NCBI RefSeq assembly: GCF_024166365.1
Contig: NC_064827.1
Location: 54,216,635 to 54,280,634 of the forward strand
Origin: Elephas maximus indicus
Lineage: Eukaryota; Chordata; Mammalia; Proboscidea; Elephantidae
Direction of reading: 5' to 3'
DNA: 64,000 nucleotides
This document shows positions 20,657 through 32,559 of this stretch, piece by piece. Under the pieces are notes generated by a model that saw only the letters and a program-made list of their open reading frames with translations, did not search any database and had not been told where the DNA came from. The position numbers and the translations under genes are program-made. How positions within the stretch are numbered: position 1 is the first letter of the stretch; each line of letters starts with the position of its first letter.

Positions 20657-23600
20657 ATGACAGCACTAAAAACTTATTTATCTATAATTACGCTGAATGT
20701 AAATGGACTAAATGCACCAATAAAGAGACAGAGAGTCACAGACTGGATAAAGAAACACGATCCATCTATATGCTGCCTACAAGAGACACACCTTAGACTT
20801 AGAGACACAAACAAACTAAAACTCAAAGGATGGAAAAAAGTATATCAAGCAAACAATAAGCAAAAAAGAAGAGGAGTAGCAATATTAATTTCTGACAAAA
20901 TAGACTTTAGACTTAAATCCACCACAAAGGATAAAGAAGGACACTATATAATGATAAAAGGGACAATTGATCAGGAAGACATAACCATATTAAATATTTA
21001 TGCACCCAATGACAGGGCTGCAAGATACGTAAATCAAATTTTAACAGAATTGAAAAGCAAGATCGATACCTCCACAATTATAGTAGGAGACTTCAACACA
21101 CCACTTTCGGAGAAGGACAGGACATCCAGTAAGAAGCTCAACAGAGACACGGAAGATCTACTTACAACAATCAACCAACTTGACCTCATTGACTTATACA
21201 GAACTCTCCACCCAACTGCTGCAAAATATACTTTTTTTTCTAGCGCACATGGAACATTCTCTAGAATAGACCACATATTAAGTCATAAAACAAACCTTTG
21301 CAGAGTCCAAAACATCGAAATATTACAAAGCATCTTCTCAGACCACAAGGCAATAAAACTAGAGACCAATAACAGAAAAACGAGGGAAAAGAAATCAAAT
21401 ACTTGGAAAATGAACAATACCCTCCTGAAAAAAGACTGGGTTATAGAAGACATCAAGGAGGGAATAAGGAAATTCATAGAAAGCAACGAGAATGAAAATA
21501 CTTCCTATCAAAACCTCTGGGACACAGCAAAAGCAGTGCTCAGAGGTCAATTTATATCGATAAATGCACACATACAAAAAGAAGAAAGAGCCAAAATCAG
21601 AGAACTGTCCCTACAACTTGAACAAATAGAAAGTGAGCAACAAAAGAATCCATCAGGCACCAGAAGAAAACAAATAATAAAAATTAGAGCTGAACTAAAT
21701 GAATTAGAGAACAGAAAAACAATCGAAAGAATTAACAAAGCCAAAAGCTGGTTCTTTGAAAAAATTAACAAAATTGATAAACCATTGGCTAGACTGACTA
21801 AAGAAATACAGGAAAGGAAACAAATAACCCGAATAAGAAATGAGAAGGACCACATCACAACAGAACCAAATGAAATTAAAAGAATCATTTCAGATTATTA
21901 TGAAAAATTGTACTCTAACAAATTTGAAAACCTAGAAGAAATGGATGAATTCCTGGAAAAACACTACCTACCTAAACTAACACATTCAGAAGTAGAACAA
22001 CTAAATAGACCCATAACAAAAAAAGAGATTGAAACGGTAATCAAAAAACTCCCAACAAAAAAAAGTCCTGGCCCGGATGGCTTCACTGCAGAGTTCTACC
22101 AAATTTTCAGAGAAGAGTTAACACCACTACTACTAAAGGTATTCCAAAGCATAGAAAATGACGGAATACTACCCAACTCATTCTATGAAGCCACCATCTC
22201 CCTGATACCAAAACCAGGTAAAGACATTACAAAAAAAGAAAATTATAGACCTATATCCCTCATGAACATTGATGCAAAAATCCTCAACAAAATTCTAGCC
22301 AATAGAATCCAACGACACATCAAAAAAATAATTCACCCTGATCAAGTGGGATTTATACCAGGTATGCAAGGCTGGTTTAATATCAGAAAAACCATTAATG
22401 TAATCCATCACATAAATAAAACAAAAGACAAAAACCACATGATCTTATCAATTGATGCAGAAAAGGCATTTGACAAAGTCCAACACCCATTCATGATAAA
22501 AACTCTTACCAAAATAGGAATTGAAGGAAAATTCCTCAACATAATAAAGGGCATCTATGCAAAGCCAACAGCCAATATCACTCTAAATGGAGAGAACCTG
22601 AAAGCATTTCCCTTGAGAACGGGAACCAGACAAGGATGCCCTTTATCACCGCTCTTATTCAACATCGTGTTGGAAGTCTTAGCCAGGGCAATCAGGCTAG
22701 ACAAAGAAATAAAAGGTATCCGGATTGGCAAGGAAGAAGTAAAGTTATCACTATTTGCAGATGACATGATTATATACACAGAAAACCCTAAGGAATCCTC
22801 CAGAAAACTACTGAAACTAATAGAAGAGTTTGGCAGAGTCTCAGGTTATAAAATAAACATACAAAAATCACTTGGATTCCTCTACATCAACAAAAAGAAC
22901 ACCGAAGAGGAAATAACCAAATCAATACCATTCACAGTAGCCCCCAAGAAGATAAGATACTTAGGAATAAATCTTACCAAGGATGTAAAAGACCTATACA
23001 AAGAAAACTACAAAGCTCTACTACAAGAAATTCAAAAGGACATACTTAAGTGGAAAAACATACCTTGCTCATGGATAGGAAGACTTAACATAGTAAAAAT
23101 GTCTATTCTACCAAAAGCCATCTATACATTTAACGCACTTCCGATCCAAATTCCAATGTCATATTTTAAGGGGATAGAGAAACAAATCACCAATTTCATA
23201 TGGAAGGGAAAGAAGCCCCGGATAAGCAAAGCACTACTGAAAAAGAAGAAGAAAGTGGGAGGCCTCACCTTACCTGACTTCAGAACCTATTATACAGCCA
23301 CAGTAGTCAAAACAGCCTGGTATTGGTACAACAACAGACACATAGACCAATGGAACAGAATTGAGAACCCAGACATAGATCCATCCACGTATGAGCAGCT
23401 GATATTTGACAAAGGACCAGTGTCAATTAACTGGGGAAAAGACAGCCTTTTTAACAAATGGTGCTGGCATAACTGGATATCCATTTGCAAAAAAATGAAA
23501 CAGGACCCATACCTCACACCATGCACAAAAACTAACTCCAAGTGGATCAAAGACCTAAACATAAAGACTAAAACGATAAAGATCATGGAAGAAAAAATTG

Positions 23601-24472
23601 GGACAACCCTAGGAGCCCTAATACAAGGTATAAACAGAATACAAAACATTACCAAAAATGATGAAGAGAAACCCGATAACTGGGAGCTCCTAAAAATCAA
23701 ACACCTATGCTCATCTAAAGACTTCACCAAAAGAGTAAAAAGACCACCTACAGATTGGGAAAGAATTTTCAGCTATGACATCTCCGACCAGCGCCTGATC
23801 TCTAAAATCAACATGATTCTGTCAAAACTCAACCACAAAAAGACAAACAACCCAATCAAGAAGTGGGCAAAGGATATGAACACACATTTCTCTAAAGAAG
23901 ATATTCAGGCAGCCAACAGATACATGAGAAAATGCTCTCGATCATTAGCCATTAGAGAAATGCAAATTAAAACTACGATGAGATTCCATCTCACACCAGC
24001 AAGGCTGGCATTAATCCAAAAAGCACAAAATAATAAATGTTGGAGAGGCTGCGGAGAGATTGGAACTCTCATACACTGCTGGTGGGAATGTAAAATGGTA
24101 CAACCACTTTGGAAATCTATCTGGCGTTATCTTAAACAGTTAGAAATAGAACTACCATACAACCCAGAAATCCCACTCCTCGGAATATACCCTAGAGATA
24201 CAAGAGCCTTCATACAAACAGATATATGCACACCCATGTTTATTGCAGCTCTGTTTACAATAGCAAAAAGTTGGAAGCAACCAAGGTGTCCATCAACGGA
24301 TGAATGGGTAAATAAATTGTGGTATATTCACACAATGGAATACTACGCATCGATAAAGAACAGTGACGAATCTCTGAAACATTTCACAACATGGAGGAAC
24401 CTGGAAGGCATTATGCTGAGCGAAATGAGTCAGAGGCAAAAGGACAAATATTGTATAAGACCACTATTATAA
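20657..24472 (+). CDS. L1 ORF2, intact endonuclease-reverse transcriptase
   Basis: A complete 1271-codon frame, close to the 1275 of human ORF2p. It encodes the enzyme that nicks target DNA and copies RNA by target-primed reverse transcription. The N-terminal apurinic-like endonuclease keeps the catalytic set: Asn14 in LNVNGLN, Glu43 in LQETHL, GDFNTP, SRIDHIL and SDHKAIK. The reverse transcriptase has [27 protein letters not shown] and FADDMIIY, the two aspartates being residues 702-703 (codon arithmetic from 22751). The C-terminal Cys/His segment reads [19 protein letters not shown] see no frameshift or stop. The ATG was chosen because it places N14 and E43 at the positions used in human ORF2p. 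Translation would depend on re-initiation across the long spacer. It is the most intact transposon gene here; activity is untested. Confidence 0.96.
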   Translation: MTALKTYLSIITLNVNGLNAPIKRQRVTDWIKKHDPSICCLQETHLRLRDTNKLKLKGWKKVYQANNKQKRRGVAILISDKIDFRLKSTTKDKEGHYIMIKGTIDQEDITILNIYAPNDRAARYVNQILTELKSKIDTSTIIVGDFNTPLSEKDRTSSKKLNRDTEDLLTTINQLDLIDLYRTLHPTAAKYTFFSSAHGTFSRIDHILSHKTNLCRVQNIEILQSIFSDHKAIKLETNNRKTREKKSNTWKMNNTLLKKDWVIEDIKEGIRKFIESNENENTSYQNLWDTAKAVLRGQFISINAHIQKEERAKIRELSLQLEQIESEQQKNPSGTRRKQIIKIRAELNELENRKTIERINKAKSWFFEKINKIDKPLARLTKEIQERKQITRIRNEKDHITTEPNEIKRIISDYYEKLYSNKFENLEEMDEFLEKHYLPKLTHSEVEQLNRPITKKEIETVIKKLPTKKSPGPDGFTAEFYQIFREELTPLLLKVFQSIENDGILPNSFYEATISLIPKPGKDITKKENYRPISLMNIDAKILNKILANRIQRHIKKIIHPDQVGFIPGMQGWFNIRKTINVIHHINKTKDKNHMILSIDAEKAFDKVQHPFMIKTLTKIGIEGKFLNIIKGIYAKPTANITLNGENLKAFPLRTGTRQGCPLSPLLFNIVLEVLARAIRLDKEIKGIRIGKEEVKLSLFADDMIIYTENPKESSRKLLKLIEEFGRVSGYKINIQKSLGFLYINKKNTEEEITKSIPFTVAPKKIRYLGINLTKDVKDLYKENYKALLQEIQKDILKWKNIPCSWIGRLNIVKMSILPKAIYTFNALPIQIPMSYFKGIEKQITNFIWKGKKPRISKALLKKKKKVGGLTLPDFRTYYTATVVKTAWYWYNNRHIDQWNRIENPDIDPSTYEQLIFDKGPVSINWGKDSLFNKWCWHNWISICKKMKQDPYLTPCTKTNSKWIKDLNIKTKTIKIMEEKIGTTLGALIQGINRIQNITKNDEEKPDNWELLKIKHLCSSKDFTKRVKRPPTDWERIFSYDISDQRLISKINMILSKLNHKKTNNPIKKWAKDMNTHFSKEDIQAANRYMRKCSRSLAIREMQIKTTMRFHLTPARLALIQKAQNNKCWRGCGEIGTLIHCWWECKMVQPLWKSIWRYLKQLEIELPYNPEIPLLGIYPRDTRAFIQTDICTPMFIAALFTIAKSWKQPRCPSTDEWVNKLWYIHTMEYYASIKNSDESLKHFTTWRNLEGIMLSEMSQRQKDKYCIRPLL

Positions 24473-24590
24473 GATCTTGAGAAATAGTAAACCTGAGAAG
24501 AACACATACTTTTGTGGTTACGAGGGGGGGAGGGAGGGAGGGTGGGAGAGGGTTTTTTATTGATTAAAATAAATATAAAAAAAAAAAAAA
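24473..24590 (+). other. Very short L1 3'UTR and poly(A) tail
   Basis: About 100 nt only. It matches the first part of the 3'UTR of the copy at 7093-11541, through the G-rich tract at 24520-24550 and TTTTTTATTGATTA, then turns directly into AAATAAATATAAAAAA and poly(A). Roughly 900 nt present in the other copy are missing. An AATAAA lies just before the tail. Confidence 0.85.
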
Positions 24591-24605
24591 AAATAAGTGA
24601 TAGAG

Positions 24606-27127
24606 TTTCCCAAATAGTACCGCCAGGGAGAGGCTCAGGGACAGGGTCAGTGACTAGAAAATTGCCTATTCATGATTAGTACTAGACAAACATTGGCTAA
24701 ACTTAACCAAACAGAACTGAATTGGTGCTGTGAGGTAAAAACAGGATCAGAATTGTGGTGACACCAGCCTGCTTTTACAATCTGGATTGGTAGTGTAGAT
24801 TCTGCTGCATATTGTGCAGTAAACTCATTGGATCAAGGAGAAATGACACTATTAAACATGTAGGCACTTATAATGTACCAAGGACTAGGAAGCTATATTC
24901 TTAACAAATGCACCTTTATTTCCAGTAAAATAAATTCTAGACATAAACATCCATCTTTTATGGATGTTCAAATTGCTTTGTATTTAAAACTACTCTTTTG
25001 ATAACATTTTCATTTTTTTCCTCCATTTTCTCACTATATCCAAGAGATTACGTTTTAATTTCTATTCCCTGTAGACCCTCTCTAGTATGAAAATCCCACC
25101 CTTAAAATTAATGTCTTATTTTAACTCAGTTCATAAAACTGACTCCCCCTTAGCGTGTTTTCAGAAATTACCTCTAAATGGAAGGTTTCTTTGGTTCCTA
25201 GGTTATAACACAGCAGATTTTTTTGCCTTGATCTTCTATTTGCAGTCGCTTTACAATATTTTCCACTAGATAGATGAATTTCTGAAGAAGGGGTTACCAA
25301 TAGGGAGCCACAATGTTATAGAACTTACGGTCTGGATTACATTGATGACAGGGGTAGCTTTCAAAACTGTTTTAAAATCTTCCATACATAACAGCCAAAT
25401 ATGATTTTAAAAGACTAGTTCAGAAGCAAGAGGAGAATGAATACTGGACAGTTAATTTTGAGATTTCATTTGCCCTGGAAGCCTAGGTGAAAACTCTGCC
25501 CCATTGTGAAGGACCAGGAAATTCTCTAAAGAATCTTCTCCAGGCTTAGGGAGGCAATTTAAATATTTCTTGCTCTTAGGGACTTCTGCAATTTTCTAAG
25601 ACATAACTTTAAATTGCTCCAGGAGGAAGATTGTGAAACTTTTGGAAAATTCAAAAATAATGCCCTAAAGACTTAATTATATTAGACACATTACTCTATT
25701 TCAAATAACCAGTCAAGAGTCTTAGGAGTTGAATTCCATAGTCCAAATGTATTCTAACGGTTTTGTCCAGACTTTTGTCCATCCTACCACATCTTATTGA
25801 TGATATTGTAGAAGGAATTCATTTAGCTACATTAACTCTTGTATAATAATAATAACCACAGCTTACAATGTTCCAGGCATTGTTACAAGGATTTTACACA
25901 TATTAAGCCATTTACTTTATATTTGCTAAATTAGTTAGTGAAGAGAGAGTTTTATTCTACAAATAATTTAAAAACTATTGCATTTGGCTCTAGAACCTGG
26001 AATTTACAAATGTCTATAAAAATATGGGTGACATTTTTAAATTCACAATAAATTTTGAAATTATAGAATATAAATCTAGGAGCTATTTTAACATTCTCCA
26101 CATATACAATTCAGTAATATCAATAATATTTTTCATGTTATTCAACTATCACCATTACCCATTACATATATATTTACCAAATAAAAACAAGACCCCCCCA
26201 AAAAAAACCCAAGAGATATCAAGTCATTCAATTTTACAGTGTAATTCTACAAACTAATTTGTAATTGCATCCCGTCCCATACTGTGACATTTCTACAGAA
26301 TTCAACTAAGCATATACACTTGTTACCCAGATTAATTGGCATAAAATCCCTATCTTCTGATTTAAATTATCAGAAGATAAATATAAATATAGATGTAAAT
26401 AGAGTTATAGGTATACATTGGGAAATAGAATAATAATTCTCTTCCATCCACTCCTCTCCTTTCATCAATTAGAAATAAAATATAAATAATAATAATATAT
26501 AGAAATATGGGAAAATATTAAGAAATATTAAAAATCATTATCTAAATGTGCCTAAGTTTCCAACCTTATGGACACCACTATTGCATTGAATAATGAAATG
26601 AATAAAATAACACAAGCTCTCCTCATGAGTACGTACAGAATGCCCTAAGTCCTCTCAGAATGCCTACCTCCTCAATACCATTTGTCACCATTGACACTTC
26701 TGATGCTTTCTACAACTTAGCCACCTTACCACTATGCCTGCGTGCAGTGCTCTCCTTTCCTTGAACTGCTTCAACCAAATATAAACACAATTCGTTAACC
26801 AGAGAACCACTAACCAAGGTGAAATAGACTTGACTAAAGGCTTGAAGATAATGGAAAAAAACATAGCACTGAACAAGAGACAAATTAAAACTAGATGTTC
26901 AATATCATCGTTTCTGAAGTCCATTGACCACCATTGATCACACAAAATCCCTCAGTGGCCATCTTCTCAAGTTCTACTCTGACACCATGTGGCTATGGTT
27001 TCTTGCCAAGAACAGAACTCTTTACCCATTTTTTCTCTCCTCCCTCTCCATACCCACAGTCCCAAGGGTCCTTCAAAGTACTATACCTAACACTATTTAA
27101 ATGAAGCCCCCAAATCAGTCACATCAG
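24606..27127. other. Gene-free AT-rich region with possible MIR/L2 fragment
   Basis: No gene is supported. Around 25845-25930, AATAACCACAGCTTACAATG and CCAGGCATTGTTACAAGGAT resemble the conserved 3' region of MIR/L2. The frame at 26685-26945 (minus) has no recognisable domain. Most of the rest is anonymous AT-rich DNA. Confidence 0.5.
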
Positions 27128-28128
27128 AAAGGATCAACAAAATTGGTAAACCACTGGCCAAACTGACAAAAGAAAAACAGGAGAGGAAGCAAATAACCCA
27201 AATAAGAAATGAAATGGAGGGGCAATGCAACAGACCCAACTGTAATAAAAAGGATCATAACAGTACTATGAAAAAGTGCACTCCAACTAATTTGAAAACC
27301 TAAAAGAAATGGACAAATTTCTAGAAACACACTACCTACCTAAACAAACATGAACTAAGGTAGAAAGTCTGAACACACCCATAACAAGAGAAAAGACTGA
27401 AAAGGTAATTAAAAAAAAAAAAGTCCCAGCCCAGATGTCTCCACTGGAGAATTCTACCAAACATTCAAAGAAGTGTTTGCATAGTACTACTCAAACTTTC
27501 AGAACATAGAAAAGGAGGGGATACTTCCAAATTCATTCTATGAAACCAGCATAACCCTGATACCAAAACCAGGCGAAGACACCATAAAAAAAGAAAATTA
27601 TACAGCAATATCTCTTATGAATATAGATGCAAAAATTCTCAAGAAAATTCTAGCCCATAGAATTCAGCATCATATCAAAAAAAATAATACACCATGACCA
27701 AGAGGGGTTCATACCAGGTATGCAAGGATGATTCAAAATTAGAAAATCAACCAGTGTAACCTGCCACATAAATAAAAAAATCACACGATCATTTCGATCG
27801 CTGCAGAAAAGGCATTCAACAAAGTCCAACACTCATTCCTGATTTAAAAAAAAAAAAAACTCAAAATAGGTATAGGAGGGAAATTCTTCAACATAATAAA
27901 GGGTATCTATACAATACCAACACCCAACATCATTCTTAATGAAGAGAGGCTGAAAACATTCCCCTTGAGAACAGGAACAAGGCAAGGATGCCCTTTATCA
28001 TGACTCCTATTTAATATTGTGCTGGAAGTTCTAGCTAGAGCAATAAGGCATGAAAAAGAAATAAAGGGCATCCAAATTGGTAATGAAGAATTAAAACCAT
28101 CTTTATTTGCAGATGATGTGATACTATA

Positions 28129-28163
<35 letters not shown>

Positions 28164-28612
28164 GAAACCCAAAAGACTCCATGAGAAAAAGACTGGAACT
28201 AATAGAAAGATTCAGCAGATTAGCAGGATACAAGATAAACATTAAAAAATCAGTTAGATTCCTATATACCAATAAAGAGAAGGACTAAAAGGAAACCAGG
28301 AATACAATACCATTTATGATAAAAAAAAAAAAATACCATTTATGATAGCCCCTAAAAAAGTAAAATAAAAAAAAAAGTAAAATACTTAGGAATAAATCTA
28401 ACCAAGGATGTAAAAGACCTATACAAAGAAAACTACAAAACATTATTGCAAGACACCAAATAAGATCTACATAAATGGAAAAACATACCATGCTCATGGA
28501 TACATACACTCAACGTCGTGAAAAAGTCAACTCTACCCAAAGCAATTTACAAATACAATGCAATCCTGATCCAAATACCAACAGCATTCTTTAAAGAGAT
28601 GGAAAAACTGAT
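27128..28612 (+). mobile_element. Old L1 ORF2 fragment (reverse transcriptase region)
   Basis: Plus-strand, truncated at both ends. It starts in the region just before the reverse transcriptase and stops after the thumb region (AGATGGAAAAACTGATCATT). Recognisable pieces include ATACCAGGTATGCAAGGATG, GGAACAAGGCAAGGATGCCC and the catalytic FADDVILY at about 28106-28129. Many frameshifts, a 29-T run after the catalytic motif and small duplications near 28305-28375 mark it as long dead. Confidence 0.9.
28133..28161. repeat. (T)29 run inside old L1
   Basis: Twenty-nine uninterrupted T residues lie immediately after the FADD-encoding bases, where the other L1 copies have none. The frame happens to stay open through a phenylalanine run. 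Confidence 0.95.
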
Positions 28613-28840
28613 CATTATACAACACAAAGAGTAAACTATGGACTTCAGTTAATAATAATGGATCAGTATTAGTTCATCAATTGTAACAAATTCACCATAT
28701 CAATGCAAGATATTATAACAGGAGAAACTGTGTACAAGAAGGGAGAGGCCATATATGGGAAGTCTCTGTACTTCCTGCACAATTTTTCTATACACATAAA
28801 ATTGCTCTAAATTATAAAGACTATCTTAAAAAAGATAAAA
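28613..28840 (+). repeat. Ancient LINE 3'UTR-like fragment
   Basis: Contains GTAAACTATGGACTTCAGTT, TCATCAATTGTAACAAATTC, GGGAAGTCTCTGTACTTCCT and AATTGCTCTAAATTATAAAG in this order, which I recognise as the 3' end of an ancient L1-type (L1M) element. The family is uncertain. Confidence 0.5.
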
Positions 28841-29429
28841 GGTATTATGCAATGATGGCAAATTTATCCAATACTTCTTATCCTATGGGAAATACTTTAT
28901 TAGACTTTTAAAATTTTACCGAAACACATTATGGGACTCCATGTTAGGGAAATAAATATAAATTCAGTTAAAGTTTCAGGCATAAAGATATTCAACACAG
29001 TACTCTTTATAAGGATGAAACATTTGGGATCTATAAATTACTTCTAAAAGGAATTACGTTAGCATTGCAAGAGAAATACAAATAATGTCCTCTATGCAAT
29101 TAATCATCTTTTTTTTAAGCATCCAAAGAGATAGGCGGCTTCCTGAAGAAATGTTTACAAGTGAAATCTTTGTCAGCAACCATCTCAGGGCTCTCTGGGT
29201 GTTAGAATACCAACTGTACTACTGTAGTCTGTAAAAATAATTATTTTTGGAAAGTAATCACGAAAATGGAATTAACTTTTTGGGCAAGTTAAACAGAACA
29301 AGTAGCATTCTACCTGATTCATGCGTTGCCTGAAAAAAGTTCTGTACTCCAGAATACTGGCACTCTTTTCAAAGTTTCTAAGAGTGAGTTTTATCGGCAG
29401 ACTAAGTGAAGGCTGATATATACTCCTAT
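28841..29429. other. Gene-free, nothing recognised
   Basis: Anonymous AT-rich sequence between an L1 relic and a SINE. Confidence 0.5.
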
Positions 29430-29625
29430 CTAGTTGTTGCTGAGTCAAATCCAACTCATAGCGACCCTATAGGACAGAGTAGAACTGACCCACATGATTT
29501 TCTAGGCTGTAATCTTTACAGAAGCAGACTGTCACTTTTTTTTCCTGGGGAGCAGCTGGTGGGTTTGAACCGCCGATCTTTCGATTAGCAGTCAAACACA
29601 TTAACCACTGTGCCACCGGGGTTCC
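29430..29625 (-). mobile_element. AfroSINE with perfect 13-bp TSD
   Basis: Minus-strand full-length AfroSINE of the longer type: TCATAGCGACCCTATAGGAC at the left, GGTTTGAACCGCCGATC (box B reversed), TTAGCAGTCAAACACATTAA and TGCCACCGGGGTTCC at the right. Duplication TATATACTCCTAT at 29417-29429 and 29626-29638 is perfect, so the insertion is fairly recent. Confidence 0.95.
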
Positions 29626-29639
29626 TATATACTCCTATA

Positions 29640-30331
29640 GTCAATCAATATTGAACAATTCCTAATAGGACTGTATCTTGGACTATCCACCCCTTCCTAC
29701 TTTCTTTGTAATTCGCAGCAGCTTGAATTGGATGAGTTCTCCTTTCTATAGCCTATGAATTATAAACCTTCTTCTAAGCTGATTAAAGTGTCTGACCCTT
29801 GTACACTGAAATTTCTGTAGAAACTTGCATAACTTTGGCAAATAACTATCACAATGCAAATTCTATACCATAACCACAGCCATTGACTCAAAATACTAAG
29901 CAGTCACTCGTTCATCAAATCAATTAATTTATATCTGTAATGATATATTTTGCAGCTGTGGTAGAAAATCACAAAGTAGAGTACTTTTTAAAAAGACATT
30001 TTGTGATTCATTTACTATAAATAGGAAGATCACCTGCTAATAACTATGCTTTAAGTTTTTTCAAATTAAAGTCATTCTCTCCATGCTCTGTGGTGCAGAG
30101 CTCAGGCACCTGAACTGATCAAAATTCCTTCTTAGGAAAAAACTGCCCCAACTGCAAATTCAGCAAGTGGAAAAGGAATGACTTTCTTATGGAAAATGCA
30201 AGCTCCTCTGTGTGCAATTTGGTTGCTTTTATATCTAAATTCTATTGAACACAAAACTGCAATAAACACTGAAGTCTCGCCTCCAAGTCTCACAAGATTT
30301 TCAGAATTGCACTGTCTACTAACCAATTTGG
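29640..30331. other. Gene-free, nothing recognised
   Basis: Anonymous sequence. The short plus frame at 30178-30399 has no domain and runs into the RTE fragment. Confidence 0.5.
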
Positions 30332-30512
30332 TAAAGTTGAGGGTCAGCAAAAGACAGGAAGACCCTCAACAAGATGGACGGACACAGTGGCTGCAATAGG
30401 CTCAAGCATGACAACAATTGTGGGCATGGCACAGGACCGGGCAGTGTTTCATTCTGTGGTACATAGGGTCCTATGAGTCAGAATTGACTCGACGGCACCT
30501 ATCAACTAATTA
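30332..30512 (+). mobile_element. 5'-truncated RTE 3' end
   Basis: Plus-strand RTE terminus: GAGGGTCAGCAAAAGACAGG, AAGACCCTCAACAAGATGGA, CACAGGACCGGGCAGTGTTT, CATAGGGTCCTATGAGTCAG and GACTCGACGGCACCTATCAA. This final stretch is nearly the same as the AfroSINE 3' end. Confidence 0.85.
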
Positions 30513-30599
30513 CTATCCTGTGTAAAACTGAAGCACCAATGGCGTTCTCCAAAGTATTGGAGAGACATGGTCTAAGAGGCCTTGCTACTGATATGTGTT

Positions 30600-30835
30600 C
30601 TATATGACAAGCAGCATCAGCATCACCTGGGAACCTCTCAATGAAAGCAAATCTCAGGTCCCACCTCAAGCCTCTGAATCAGAATCCGTATTTTTCCAAG
30701 ACGTCCCAGGTGACTCATATGAATCTAACGTGAGAGAAGCACTTGATTAGATCAGTGGCTTTCTTCCTCTGTTATATATTAGAATTACTTGAAGAACATT
30801 ACTTAAAAAAAAGACGCTTGATTCCCAGCTCTTAG
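30600..30835 (+). repeat. MER5-like DNA transposon fragments
   Basis: CAGCATCAGCATCACCTGGGA, TCTCAGGTCCCACCTCAAGC and TCCCAGGTGACTCATATGAA resemble the MER5 (hAT-Charlie) non-autonomous transposon. A second similar start, ATTAGAATTACTTGAAGAAC with TTGATTCCCAGCTC, follows at 30775-30830. A further weak match lies at 31120-31260. Confidence 0.5.
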
Positions 30836-31455
30836 TTAACTTATACAATTTTTGGATAACAATGAGGTGAATACATTTAAAATCAGAAAAACTAGATTTC
30901 AATAATGGCTCACTCACTATGATTTTATATAAGCTTCTAATCTTTGAATTTAATTTTCCTCAGAGAAGTATAATTATGATAAAATGAATAATGCTTGTGA
31001 ACATATTTGTGAACTACAAAACACTAAACAAATGTTACTGTTAATATCTGGCATGGTATAAAACCAAATAAATATTGTAAGAAAGAATAAATCACACTCT
31101 CTTTACAATACCGAATTTCAAGGTGGGGTTTGTGGATCAACTGCACGTGAGATAACAGGTGCGTGTTAAAAATACTAATTGTGTCCCTGCCTCAGACCTT
31201 GCACATCTCACAATCTCAGGAAATGGAATACAGAAGTCTGTATTTTCACAAGATAACAACTAGTTCAATTGCTTAATGAGCTAGAAGAGGAATCACATAA
31301 ACTAATCTGGCTGCTGTTACCACTGCTCCAGCTAATGCTAACATACTTGTTGAACCTTCTAACCAAATCGTTTCTTACTTCATATGATTTGAGGCCATGG
31401 ATTATACTCATATGTTCTTTCCTTTTCTGAATTCCTCCAGGGATAAAGACATAGG

Positions 31456-31620
31456 ATGGGAAGAACCAATTGGACAACCGAGACAGTTCATTCCGGGAGG
31501 TCTGAGAGCACCAGAGTTGAAAAACTTTTTTATGCTGTGTTTGATACTGCACCTAGTAATCCTCCTGAGGAACAGCACATTGGTCATCCTGGCGAACCCT
31601 GCCTCCACAAGTCCAAGATG
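31456..31620 (+). pseudogene. Olfactory receptor 5' fragment, frameshifted
   Basis: The ATG at 31456 opens MGRTNWTTET, which parallels the start of the receptor at 40824-41783 ([10 protein letters not shown]). After a one-base frameshift near 31486, the second frame reads FIPGGLRAPELKNFFMLCLI then LVILLRNSTLVILA, matching the receptor N-terminus and TM1 (usual LVILLGN). The end, CCTCCACAAGTCCAAGATG, corresponds to the LHTPM codons; similarity then stops, so TM2 onward is lost. A CCTCCAG splice-acceptor-like site precedes the ATG by about 15 nt. It is on the opposite strand from both intact receptors. It is a dead relic, closest to OR13-type genes by eye. Confidence 0.68.
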
Positions 31621-32543
31621 GAAGGAAGAAAGAAAATAACATGTAATGAGTCCCATTTGGTCAGCTACTTTCACATTATGTCTAATTTAACCCTTAATGG
31701 CCTATTTAGACTTTCAAATAATTCTAGTTGCAATGGGATGCCAAACTCTGACTTGGTGGGATTTCTAATCCCTTGTTCATTGTAAAATATTCTCTTCCAA
31801 ATATCGAGCTTCTTGGGTTTTGAAGTATGTTAGCAAGCTACACAAATGTGATCAGACTAGAAAGAAAGAAAGCCATCACAGACAAAGGAAGTGGAGGAAG
31901 TGGTACACATATTCAGATCATAAAAGTGAAAGGCTTGAGCGATGATGAAGGGGTATTATCTATATGAAAGCATAGAGAACATTGCGTTAAGAATAATAGA
32001 AGGTTCTGGTTAATTTGGCTTAGCCTCTGAATTGGCAGAAAAAAAATACTGATCACCTTTCAAATTACCTGCTGAGAAGTTAAGGTGGATACACACACTT
32101 ACGGAATAATCCTTGTCATCATAAGTGAGATATTTCTTTTTTCCTTAGATTTTTAAACTTCAACAAAAATTCTGGTATATAATGAATTATAATGATTACC
32201 AATTATGTAGCTCCATACGGTGCATTCTAGGGTTGGTGAGAAAGTCTTGACAGGTACAAAAATATGAAATTGCCTTAATATAGTTAATAATTTAGGATTC
32301 CAAAAGTCTGCACAGCTATGATTTATTCCAGTTATGCACCAAACAAGTTGCATAGGCATTATGTGACTGAAATTTTGGTAATTTTGCAAAGTCAGAAAAA
32401 TACTTGAACCGGTAGTGTTAGGTCTACCCAGAAGCAAAGCAAGCAAGTAAAAGGCTTTATGAAAAATGTCAAACATACTAACAAACTTTCTGACTGCCAT
32501 TGGCGCCAAGCCTTTCAGTCTATCTTCTTTCATAGTACTGCAT
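31621..32543. other. Gene-free, nothing recognised
   Basis: No receptor similarity continues here. The 126-codon minus frame at 32153-32533 has no recognisable domain and is treated as chance. Confidence 0.5.
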
Positions 32544-32559
32544 AAGAATTGCTTTATAA

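Larger units (their letters stand above)
18143..24590 (+). mobile_element. Young full-length L1 with target-site duplication
   Basis: A complete L1: 5'UTR 18143-19180, ORF1 from 19181, inter-ORF spacer, ORF2 20657-24472, a very short 3'UTR and a poly(A) tail. The target-site duplication AAATAAGTGATAGAG is perfect at 18128-18142 and 24591-24605, and can be extended through A residues to about 18124. The insertion site fits the L1 endonuclease preference (bottom strand TTTTTTT/AAT). The first bases, GGGCGGAGCCAAGATGGCGG, resemble the 5' end of human L1. Intact duplication plus an open 1271-codon ORF2 imply a recent insertion. ORF1 carries one frameshift, so this copy is probably not autonomous. 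Confidence 0.97.

Noticed and set aside
26940-27010. Possible AfroSINE fragment (AGTTCTACTCTGACACCATG)
   Set aside because: The match is one short block without the rest of the element in order; too weak to annotate.
32153-32533. 126-codon minus frame
   Set aside because: No recognisable domain, no conserved start context, flanked by repeats.
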